DNA from: Sweltsa coloradensis
Lineage: Eukaryota > Arthropoda > Insecta > Plecoptera > Chloroperlidae
Reading direction: 5' to 3'
DNA length: 64,000 nucleotides
Assembly: GCA_024449915.1 (NCBI GenBank)
Contig: JAMZAV010000811.1
Location: forward strand, 434,001-498,000
This document shows positions 25,256 through 37,100 of the stretch, one piece after another. How positions within the stretch are numbered: the stretch's first letter is position 1; each line of letters starts with the position of its first letter. A program made the translations under genes and the position numbers. The notes beneath the pieces were generated by a model, which was not told the origin of the DNA, searched no databases, and worked only from the letters and a program-made list of their open reading frames with translations.

Positions 25256-25668
25256 CACACACATAACAAAAACTTGTAGAAATACAGCCAAACCTTACAC
25301 ACTCAAAAGGAATGAGATCTAAAAAAAGGGCCAAGCTCATCTACCCTTCCACATTTGCGCATTCTTAATTCATAAACGTACAGTGTCCCATAACAGCATC
25401 CTCGAAAAGCTTGGCAAAATAGAATTTGCGATTATTAATTTAACGTAGTAGTTTATCCAAGTTCTTTTTTTGTAATTAATTTAAACGTAAACATGCAAAT
25501 TCTATTTTGCCAAGCTTTTCGAGGATGCTGTTATGGGACACTGTACGTTTATGAATTAAGAATGCGCAAATGTGGAAGGGTAGATGAGCTTGGCCCTTTT
25601 TTTAGATCTCATTCCTTTTGAGTGTGTAAGGTTTGGCTGTATTTCTACAAGTTTTTGTTATGTGTGTG
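25256..25668. repeat. inverted repeat, 174-bp arms, 65-bp spacer
   Basis: Left arm 25256-25429 and right arm 25495-25668 are complementary without gaps; every block I compared by eye matched. No target duplication flanks it and neither arm resembles a known element in the window. Confidence 0.9.
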
Positions 25669-28634
25669 ATCTTATTACTTTTTCAAGTTCCATTACAAAA
25701 TTATTTGTTAAAATATAATATTTTTATCAAAGTTGATTTAATTTTTATGGTATTAGCAATAACAATAGGATGTAAAATATCTAGGCCCGGATTCATGTAC
25801 ATCCTGGGTATAGGTGGTATAACCATGGTATAACGACGGTATAAAGAACTGGTTAAGTCTAGGCAACTCACATCCTATTAAAACTTTCCCATGTAACAAC
25901 AAACGCACAACTAATGTAATTTTACACCTATTTCACTGCACCCACACGAGGGAAGCGATATATCTAGACGGCCTTGACCCACAGCCATGTAAATCATCAG
26001 ATAATCAGAAGAATATTGAACATTTTCACCATCTTTTGTTTTACATTTTTATTAAAAGTGACAGGAGATTGCGTGAGTTTATTAAAAGTAAAGAAAAAGC
26101 TTATTATTGCCGTAAATTTTGGAATAGCCTAGGACTATCATACCATTGTTTATCTGCATTAGGCTTGTAGTAATCAAACTAGTTATTTGTGCGGGAAGTG
26201 TCAAACAAGGTTGTGCTGGCCTAGGGTTGGCTAAGAAAGGCCTAGGGCTTGTCAAACATGTAGTGTAAGTATTTATTTATCTAGTCCTATAGCCTAATGG
26301 AACTTTAGACCTACACTGTTGTATTATAAATAATTTTCTACATCTGGGCCTAGGCCAGGGACGGTTTCTGATTTGTTTTATGAGAGTATAATGACACCTT
26401 TTCTCGTTCCACACAAAGAAGAAAAATTTTAAATGTCCGCCATTTGTTTACGTATCGCACTTTCCCGCCTAACTCTGCTTATACCGTCAACAAGTGTCAA
26501 GTAACTATGGTTACTTGTTGATTATATGCCAAGTGTTTAAGGCTTATTTTAAAACCTTTATTTGGAAGCCTTCCAACAAACTTTTTCAACTTTTTTTTCA
26601 AAGAGACTATATTTCTATAACCTTAATGTCCATGTAAAATATGAACATTGTAGCCCCACCCGTCTGGTCAGAATCGCGGGCCGACGTATTAGATGTTAGC
26701 AGTAGCAGTAGCTAGCAGTAGCTAACATCCTTAAAGTGATTTTGAGCATGTTTGAAGACATTTTTTCACCAAGAAGGAATGGTCGTACCCCAATAAAATT
26801 TGGCATGTGTTGTCAGGTACCTAAATCCCCTCGATTGTGATAGTTTTCAAGTTCACATCACGTTACATGACGGCTGGGTAACACCTCGAAATCACCCCAA
26901 CTCTGCTTGGTGTATAAGGTGCTTGAGTGTGTAGCGCACCGCGGCTTGGCTGCGGCGCCCTAACGGGCACCTAGATAAGTTAAATCTATAAACTTAGGTA
27001 AAATTTCTAAAAGCTCCACTAAATTGTGCTTTTTAAAGAGGTACACAAAGAGTGAAAGTTTCTTGAAAGGTTATATATGGCCGTAACGTCTAAGATATTG
27101 ATTTTCATTAAAATTCCTGGAACCATTTTATCAAGCTCAAAATTACATTTTTACCGCAGTTTTTAACCACATCTTTATCTATATCTGTGTTACTTTTGTG
27201 GTCGTTTTGTTTGCTACACAGTATCAATACGATATTATTGTATTGGTTTTTTACCAGTAGTAGACGAAAAATATTGCTTTACAGTGCATACCTAACAAGT
27301 TTGATTTTAAACCCAGAATGTTTCTTTACAAATCATATTCTGAGAATTGAACTCGTCTCGAATGAGGTTTACTGTGAGGTACCGTGCATTCCCACAAAGC
27401 TTCCCCACCCCCCACCCCCCCACCCAACAACAAAACATGAGCGAGCTTGAATTCACATGAGAAGGTTCACCTAACTTTCTAACATTCACAATAGAAAAGC
27501 ATTGTCAAAGTTTGGTCAGTTCGAGTTCTGTTTGATATCCTAGACTGGTCTATGTTGAATGGTGGATACTTTGTGTGGTACAATCTATACTCCAATCCAC
27601 CTTGCAGTGACTAAACCTGACCTCAGAAGCGCATTCACTCAAGTGAGTTGAAAATACTCTCAGACACTTTGGACACAGATAATATATTACATTTTCTGTG
27701 CTTTGGAGTTAATGCAGATCGGTGCCTTTATATTTAAAGCTAGAAAAGCTTGACGTGCAAGACTCAACTTAGGGAGGTCCCGGAACGATACCCGCTGCAG
27801 GCAATCTTGTCTGAAAGTTGTTTATAAGCTAGCCTGTAGTCTTATGAGTTATGCCCCTGCATTTAGATGGTCACATTTTTCAGCCAACTTCTTGAATTCA
27901 AAGTCAAAAAGGGTAAATGAAAGAGGAGCAATATTGTATTTTATTACTTTAAGAGAATTAAATTACATTTTGTCCAGTTCGATGGCTAATTTTGACTAAA
28001 TGGGTCAATACCGAATCAATCTCTTTCCTGCCTTAGTCAGCCACACCTAAGACATCTTTCATTGTGGCATTCAAAATCCTACAAACCTTTTCATTCAAGT
28101 CTTTAGATTTTAAACGCAAGTATAACAAATTTTGATTATTATATTCATAACAATCAAAGTAATTGCCATCGTTACCGGCCTCATTAGTGACGACTTAAGA
28201 CAAAGAGAGGATGTTCGGGACATATGTCTTAATGAGTTGAGAATTATGAGACGGGATTATCAAAGGGGATTGTTTCTGGGGAAGGGGAAAGAGAAGGGGT
28301 AGGCAGTAAAGAGAGTTGACGTAGTTGTGGAAGAAGAGTTGACTGGTTGGGGGGGGGAGGGGGAGGGGGTACATATAACAGCAACAAGGAGGTGACCTGG
28401 TTCAACCCACGACCAATGTACTATTCCCAATTATACTTATTTCATAAAGTTAATTGTTTTTTCCGTCATATTAATGTACTGCAACCTTAAATACGAGATT
28501 GTTATTTTAAATGAATTGGATAGAAGGTACATTCGAATATATAACAGACCGGGAAAAGTTATCTTTCATTTATAGCAATTGACGAAGAAAAGTTCATACA
28601 CTTTATATGGCGTTTTTGTAAACTGAAATATGAT
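25669..28634. other. intergenic, few recognisable repeats
   Basis: No exon is supported. It contains a Helitron-like fragment (26570-26688), a C-rich run near 27403-27425 and a SINE-B-like scrap near 27772-27860. G-rich runs lie at 28348-28372. Confidence 0.4.
26570..26688 (-). mobile_element. Helitron-like fragment H3
   Basis: The 'accttaatgtccatgtaaaa' and 'gtagccccacccgtctggtc' blocks match the interior of H1. Both ends are missing. Confidence 0.5.
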
Positions 28635-28900
28635 AAATATTTATTGTGTTTTATCTATTAACAGGGAATAAACAAATTTTGGCAGTTGGAAAATAGCTAT
28701 TCGCTTGGCCAGGAGGAATACGATTTATATAAAAAGTCGTATTGTTGTCAATAATGTATACATTAACAGCCCTACGGTCGATTATCAATATTTTATGTAA
28801 GTCATCCAGGAAAAATTCATGGATGTGGTAAATTTTGTAGTTTTTAACAAAATTTAATATCCTGATTCATTTTTTAAAATTATTTTAAAATAATTTTTTT
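28635..28900 (-). mobile_element. MITE-G fragment
   Basis: 'aatagctattcgcttggcc' and the following AT-rich interior resemble the right half of MITE-G in reverse. It is diverged and lacks the second terminus. Confidence 0.4.
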
Positions 28901-29701
28901 GAATGGGTGCCTAGTAGAGCTTATTATTTCTGCTTGCACAACAACATTCTCAAATTTATCTGGTGTCAGTCAAACGAGCGAAAAGGATTTTTTTTTAAGC
29001 ACAAAAATGGAAAAAAAAGTGATAGTTAACAAACGCTTTACGCACAACAGTTTAAAAAAATTCGAAATAAATATTTATGTATTTTCAACTTGGTATAGAA
29101 TTAGAACACAAAAGACAAAATCCAAATGTAGCCTTGTCTTCCTCGAATAGTACACACTACCTCCACCAGGGATAGTATTAGCGTCGTCTGCAGACAGATG
29201 TGAGTAATATGATTGTCAGAGCTAATCTTCAGGGAACAGCTGGCACCATGTTAATATAATGAAGACGCCCGTTTGATCGTACTGTTCCAAGGTCACGACC
29301 TACATCTCACCGCCTTGTTACGAGCGCTTACATCAAGGCGGTGGGAATTGTCGCGGAATCGAACAAGCGGTGCGGAACAAGTCGTCTGGGAGAATGAGGG
29401 CAGACGATTAAAAGTTACGGCCAAGCTGCAGCTTCACAAACATTATGATTGTGAGACATTTTATAGTTGTCAGACACTTTGAAGACGATTTATGTTTTCC
29501 TTTTAAGTGGACTGAAAATATAACAAAAAATCTCTAAACAAAGTTGAGTGAGCACAGATCGAAAAATTTGTTGATTACATAAAAACACTCAAGATTTTTG
29601 CAGGGCTCTTATTACTTCTACACAAACTTATACATTTAGGTTATACATTTTGTCTGTAAAAAACATTCCTTTCTATATCAGTATTGGAATGTAAAAATTC
29701 T

Positions 29702-30046
29702 CTCCCATGCATAAAAGTTAAGGCAAATTGCTGTTCGCTCGGCTGACTGACACCACAGGTGTTTGAAATCATGAACAGATGTCAAATTTGTTTTGAAATA
29801 ATTTATAAAATGTAAATTAGTTTTCACGAATTTCGATTTTGTTAAAAATTCTAAAATTCACGAAATTCGCGATTTTTTTCTGGCTGATTAAGACACAATT
29901 TCGAAAATGTTTGACTGTATAGCTGTCCACATATGCTTTATCGAATATTTTGCGAAGTTTTGTGTACGTCGGACGCTTCCTGGTCGAGCAAATTACTAAT
30001 TACTTACTATACTACTACCTAGCTGTTACCAACTGCCAAATGTGTC
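29702..30046 (+). mobile_element. MITE-G copy
   Basis: It opens 'gcaaattgctgttcgctcgg', carries the 'acaccacaggtgtttgaaat' block and closes near 'actgccaaatgtgtcctat'. It is collinear with 23165-23522, with a small insertion near the right terminus. Confidence 0.55.
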
Positions 30047-30178
30047 CTATGTAAAGAAGATCCAATCCCATTCTAAGTTTTCCAACTTATTTATTTCAAA
30101 ACTACAAATTCCGAGATGTTTCAATACTGAGGCGAGGGCTGCTATCCCTGCTGCCTGCCTGCTGCTGCTATCTTCGTC

Positions 30179-30222
30179 GTCTGTCTGTCTGTCTGTCTGT
30201 CTGCTGTCTGTCAGCTGTCTGT
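30179..30222 (+). repeat. (CTGT)n microsatellite
   Basis: Runs of CTGTCTGT with interruptions lie in a locally GC-richer patch about 0.9 kb upstream of the LRR gene. Confidence 0.8.
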
Positions 30223-31118
30223 CGCGCTGCTAGCGTCTCGGACGCGTCCATGCAATACAACACACATGTGACGTACTTATAATTGTCCCCCCGGTAATTA
30301 GACGGGCATGCGCAGTGGCGCCCACGCTAATGAGGAAGTCCTCGTTAGTGGTCAGTGCATCTCTGGGTCAACGACTAATACTATTAGTGTCGTGCGAATA
30401 GTTCGCGTGCAAATAGTGCGTACGAGATATTCTAGTGCAAACATCCTAAACTATCACACTGAATGGACAAATTGTGCTAATATTGCGGATAAGTTTCAAA
30501 ATAATTGGTACTAAAGAAATTGAAACGACGGTATTGTCAAGTATTTAAGGTTTATTTGCATGAACAAGTGTTCATTTGTAATGTAAATTACAAAATATAT
30601 TTCATGAATTTTCACAAAAGTAAATATTCAGTAATTTACTATCAATCGTTTAGTGATAACTTAATGTCAAAATAAGCAATATTCGTTAAAGCCGACTAAA
30701 AAAAGATGCTTTACATTGATATATAAACAAATTCTGGTCGTGGAAATTCAGTTCTTTACAGATAGTTTTAAAATTCATATAAACTTTTTTTTTAAGTAGG
30801 CACGTCAAACGATTATTGAATATTTCGATGTATTATGTACCCGCAATATTGAGTCTAAATCGGGTGTTAGAGTAATCATAATAATTAGTTATTTGTAAAT
30901 TATTAATAAATAAGCAAAAATTATAGTGAAAATAGGGATAACTGATTAAAATATTTGTTATCGACATTTTTTTGTAAGAATTTATGACGAATGCTATACA
31001 ACACGATGAATCGATTCGAAATCTAATTACTAATGTGTAGTCGATTCTTTATATTCGATTGCTAAAAATCAAGATTACTTATCGATTGAATTGAAAACAA
31101 TTAATATTATTCGCTTGG

Positions 31119-31124
31119 TATAAA
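31119..31124 (+). promoter_or_regulatory. candidate TATA box of LRR gene
   Basis: TATAAA lies 40 bases before the start codon at 31165. That would put the transcription start near 31150 and leave a very short leader. No 5' splice acceptor is visible between them. The assignment rests on motif and position only. Confidence 0.4.
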
Positions 31125-31164
31125 CACCCAAAATAGATACGACTTCATTATCGAGGAAGAAAAC

Positions 31165-34100
31165 ATGAAGACATACTCAACATACTTTTTGGTTGGATCA
31201 GTCGCAGTGTTAATAATATTCTTCACCGGAAGTCGTGTGTGCTCCGGAAACACAATAAGCTCAGAGTATTGCGAGCTGAACGCGTGTGACGTCATGTATA
31301 AGATGAGGGCAGAGTTCGCGCATGCGCAAGAGGTGATCGAGCACAGCGCAGACAACGGCGGGAAGGACGAACTACTTGAGAAGAGGCTCGCGCAGTTGGT
31401 ACGACGACTCAAGTCGGTCGAGCAGCCAGGTAAGCTACTAGACTCGCGCAGTTGGTACGACGACTCAAGTCGAATTGATACTCTTTTACAAATATAGTTC
31501 TATTCTTATTCTAATTCTAATTAGTAACCCCGGTAGGGATGGACTTTTTTAATTCCTGAATTATATTAAATACTAGGAAACCGCTAAAGTCCCGTCGCGT
31601 TGTTGAGCGAGCACCGGTACGTGCAACACGACCTGAGTACGACATTCCCATAATGTTACATACCACTAAGTCTTTCAGGTCTTGACCTTTTTAGCTGAAA
31701 ATTTGTAAAATAGAATAGAAAGTTGTACTCATTGACCCTGCAAAATTTCATAACGATCGGAACATTTTAATTTTTTTAATTTTTATAACCAACGATCGGA
31801 TTTTGTTCAAAACCTATACAGCAACCCGCATAGGTGGTATGTACATGTGTGCCAAATTTCAGGTCAATCAGAGAAACGGTGCGACCTGTACCGAAGCAGA
31901 AACAGAAAAAAACAGACATTCGAGCCATAAGAGTCAACTGGAGACGCTCGCTATGCTCGCTCAATTAGTAAAATTTTTGTTTACATCAGCACTGACTGCA
32001 TTCTTTAACAATGAACTTGTCATCTCTCTGCCCCCAGTGTGGTTCATGGTGGAAGGTCCCCAGGGCTGGGACCAATGCAACGTGGGTCCCTGCCGGTGTC
32101 GCCAGGAAACTAAGAGCCTGAGCTGCTGGCGTCAGGGTCTAGATGCGCTCCCAGCCAACCAACCAGTGCCCAAGGACCTTCACGCATTGTGAGTACCTCC
32201 CTTTAGACTTTAGGTGTTAATTTATTTGTATTGTATTTTATAATTTGCTTTAAGAGGTATTGACCACTTGGCTTAACGCGCCAAAGCTAGAGTCACAGAA
32301 CACCCGCGTTTAGCCAGAGGTTCTTGGTTCGATTCTCAGCCGGGGCAAACTTTTACGACAATTGCCATCATTCAATGACTTTGTTGTGGCTTGTTCGGGT
32401 GTTCGCACTGTCCATACCGCTGATTGCTATATTTCCTATTAAATAATATCGATCTTTGGTTGGTGATCGCAAACTCGTCGATTGCGTCGGGGCCTTCAGT
32501 GTTTGCTTAGTCGCTTTGGTTTACTGTGCCCCACTGAAAGTCAGTTATATAACTGAGTGGGTAGACTCTAAATACTAATTTATTCATTTATTTATTTAAA
32601 GCGGGCTTATGCTTAAGAACCGTATACGAATAATAATGTTCGCGAACAAATAAATATACATCAAGGAAACAAATTCACAATTAAAAACAAGTTTTTTCAG
32701 TACCTATAACACTTCCTGTGGGCATTAGAAAATAAAAAAGATTTTTTTTTCTCCACATATGCATTTCCTACGTACGAACAATAAACCATTCTATCGGTTT
32801 ACAGACATAAACCCCACCATGACCTTGAAACTTGTACTTGAAAGGTTTTTCCAAGTGTTTTACTTAAGAGCGTAAGGCTGGTTGTCGCCTCGTTCTCTTG
32901 CAGGCGTATCGTACGGTGCTGCGCCCTGACAGCTAAACGGGGAACTTCTTAGTACACCACTGCTGTCATGTGGCGGGAGGAAAGTATACACGAGTACCTG
33001 TTGCATTTGAAAATCCTACATTTAACATTGTAAAAAAAAATTGCTCGAGCTCGTCAAACCGTCATAAGAGTTTTAACTTTTAATAATGATAATAAGCTAT
33101 ATCCTCTGTCAGTCTAGAAACACTACGTTCATTGAGTGCAGTCAATAGCCATAATATGCATACGATGCAGAAGGTCCAGGGTTCGATTCCCGCTAAAGTC
33201 AGAAGTTTTTTAACTTCGGTTTTGGACTTAAGTCCATCAGTTATTTGTAAACGTTGACTTTGGAGCCGTCCTAGCAACGAGGCACATAATAAATTTAAAG
33301 TTTATATAATAATGAAACTTTTAGTGCAGGTGAAGTTAATAATGTAATGAAATATTTAGACTATGCACTGCACTTGTAAATAAAGAAAACAACTTTGTAA
33401 CAATATTTCGACGACTATTCAGTCATTTTCAACGGGTTTAATGACATTTAACAAATTACAACAGTATGAAAAAACAAAATTCTTATTTTTTTTTAAAACA
33501 AATACATACTGCCTCTCAATTTTAACCACATGCCTACCATCTTATAAAAATTAAATCAGTTATGTTGTCAAGAGAAAAACTTTTATTTTTCAAGTAAAAC
33601 TAAACTCTGTTGTACAAATACAACTGCAACAAGGATATAAAAATAACATACATTGATTAGCAACAATAAAAAAAGTTTTAAATTTAAATACAAATAAAAG
33701 AAATGAGTAATAATAATACAATTAAAAATTACATGTTTAGACCATAAAGGCGATTCCTAAGAATAGAAATAGAACCTTTCAGTGCCACCATCGAAACGTC
33801 ATGAATGAGTGTTTTTCCTAATTTAAAAGTATTACAAAAATCAACAAAAAACTTTGGGATTGTCCCCCTTGCACCAACAAACAATCCGATTACATTAAAT
33901 ACATCGATTAAGATAAAATGAAAACAATACACCTTTATAAGCGATGATTACCTCTGACTTGGAACAAACATTTTCCAAATAGAAGGAAAGTCAATACTAG
34001 GAGTACTAACGACATTGTTCTTCACAGCCATAAAGGCAGCCGCTTTTAACCGGCGTTTATGCAGATTAGTTTCATGGAGAATGATAGAGGAGATGACTGA

Positions 34101-37100
34101 ATAGTCGTCGAAATATTGTTACAAAGTTGTTTTCTTTATTTACAAGTGCAGTGTATAGTCTAAATATCTTATTACATTGTTAAATTTAAAGTTGTTCTGA
34201 ATCGGCCTTGTTGATTCTGGCGTTGGTCCGCGGGTGTTCGCACTGTCCATACCACTGATTGCTATATTTCCTTTAAAAACAAATCGATCTTTGGTTGGTT
34301 ATCGTTCACTCGTCGATTGCGTCGGGGCCTGTAGGGTTGGCTTGGCCACTTTGGTTTACTGTCCCCCACTGAAAATCAATTGTGTGACTGAGTGGGTAGA
34401 CTCTAAATACGGATTAATTTATTATTAATTTATTTATATAAAATCATGTTCTGTACTTTCTAGGCAGCGTTGAGCGACTACAAGGTTACCTTGTTAGTTA
34501 GACGAACCTCCGCTAGAGCGGAGATCAATTGATTGATTGGATATTGCTTAACGTCTCATATTTATGCAACTTGGCTAATCGAGACGAAGGGAGGGACGTA
34601 AGGGGTGACGCGAGGGGACAAGGGGTGGACAGGCCTGTGCTGGTCAGAACCAGCCACAAGCGTATGGGGGGGGGGGGCAGGGGTTCCACCACGTCGTGGT
34701 CGTCTTCGTCTGTCCATGTTGTCATTGTCGTCACCGTCGGGGGGGTAGTCAAAGGGAAGGGGAAAGTTCCCTGACGACGACCCAGAGCTCGCCATTAGTT
34801 TCAGGGAGTAAAAATCCCCTAATCACGGGCCAAACCACGAGAAGGTTGCGAGTTGGAATTTGATGGCCAGTAGACCTTGACCGACTTTAGCACAAAACAT
34901 GGAGGGCTGTGAGAGAAACGAAGAAAATAACAATACACTTTGTTTTGATTCGTTTTGTTTACTAAAATCCGAATAACTTTTGTGTCAACTTCAAAATTAA
35001 CCATACCGTTCTCAAGCTTTTATTTATTTGATTTTTATTTATTAAATACGGTTCAGTGACTGTTTACTCAATATTTATTTAAGATAATGGAGTGTTAGTG
35101 TAAACTAGTGGCTACTCTGCTAGTGTTACTAGCCTCATAGTAAGACGAGGAAACTATACCGAGTCCACGGTCCTTCACTGAGGTAAGTTTAATATCTTCA
35201 CGATTACTCCAGTTGTATTGAGGTAACATTTCAACGGATTGATTCTCAGTCTGGGTCCGGGAAGAATTTAGCCCCTGTTAGTCTTGTTATTAGCGTATAA
35301 AAGGCGAGAAATGGGCAAAGTCTATCTCGCATTCAACCAGCTATATACTAGGCAGGAGTGGCGCATTATATATGAAGCACCCATTTTAGTAGCTAGATCC
35401 CCAGTCTGAAATACGTCCGTACAGGCGCTAGCGTAGCAAATTGAAGCATCAATCTGAATTATCCAAGATGGCGGTTTGGCGTTTCAATTAATGCTTGACA
35501 TTATGTTTTAAATTCGATAAAGTATTTTTCTGCATTGTTTGATATGGTTTTAGCGTGTGCAACATGGGAATGCACAAGCAGAAACAATAAGAAGTTATTG
35601 CATTCGAGGGAATTCAGTAATCTTCTGGTGTCAATAGCTAATATGCTCACCTGTCAACCTGACAGCCATCTTGAAAAATATTTGTGATACAAATCGCTTC
35701 AACCTAGGTTTAACATACAAACTGACCGATTCAAGATGGCTTCTAATTGTCACGCCAGCGGACCAAAGACTGGGGATCTAGCCTACTATAGATGTTGAAT
35801 ATCATTGGACGCACCCTTGAAGCAAATACTCATAGCAAATAGTTGACCCGAGTAGGTGAGTAGAGGCCTCTCTAATGGTGATTATAACAAACATGTGGTT
35901 TCTTTACAGAAAGTTTAACCAACAGCGATCATGTATGATTCCAATTCTTACTCTAATTCAAGTATGGTCGTTGACAAACATGTCCACCACCAGCAGCGAG
36001 ACCGCAAACCCAAGAACCGCAAACATTCTCCTCCTGATGAATATGTGGAGTACCTCAACATCAACGACATCAACAACGCTCAGGAATGTGACGGTAGAAC
36101 CCACACAACGTACACCCGGGAATACATCAAAATCACCCATGCGAGGGATCCACTGAAGGCGACGGTGCAGCAAACAGCTGCTGTCGCGAAGACGAGACAA
36201 CGAGTTATTGCCCCCACTGGTTCGAAGAGGTTTGGAGGTTTCATTATACCCCCGTTCTTTTCTATGAATAAAACGGCTTTAAAGAACAATAACGATCCGT
36301 CTCCAAGTTCGAGAAACTTCCTCGCCAATATTTGGAGTAAAATTATTACTCCACCGTCAAAAGTCGAAAACAATGAAGTACTTGGAAAATGTCTATCGGA
36401 CTTTGAGGAGAGACAAAAGGCTCAGGTGTTCCTGGATAATTACCTACGCGACTGTATGAGCAAGGTATCGTCAATATACACTCCTGAAGAGAAGGTGAAG
36501 ATGAAGAGAATCCAAGACATTCTCGTACGGGAGAAGGAAGAGGAAAGAGAAAAAGAGAGAGAAGAAAATGAAAAATTAGAAGAACGTGAGGAGAGAGAGC
36601 GCAAGAACAGGTTGAATGTGAGAAAAGGAAGTAAGAAGGAGGAGGTGTCACGTAGGAGGAAAAAGGGAAGAAATATTGATGCAGAAGGCGAAGGTGGGGA
36701 ATGTGAAACGACGTTGGGTACGGAACTTTCTGGGCAGCATCCGTTATTTTCTAGAAAGTTCAGGGATATGGTCAGGATCTACACGAGATCAGGAACTGAA
36801 GTGAATGTAAACAAAAACGGTGTTACGCCCGTGGGGTCTAAGACTAAGCATGGTAGATTAACCGAGAGCTCAAACGGTAGGTCTACTATTGATATGGAGA
36901 AGGCAATACGCGAAGAGAACAAAAAGGCGCGACAGATGATGAGGCGAGTGTATTCCAGCGAGGCCGACTGGTGCTCACCCACGTTAGAACCCACCCGAGA
37001 ACGCTCACACCACATCGATGTAGAAGGCGACGTCGAGGTAGAATTCTCTCATAAGGTGATGGAGGAGAACCACAAGATACTATATAAGGTGCAGGTTGAT

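Noticed and set aside
34562..34795. Minus-strand frame starting MASSGSSSGNFPLP
   Set aside because: Low-complexity, GC-rich, partly overlaps a SINE tail; no donor or neighbouring exon was found.
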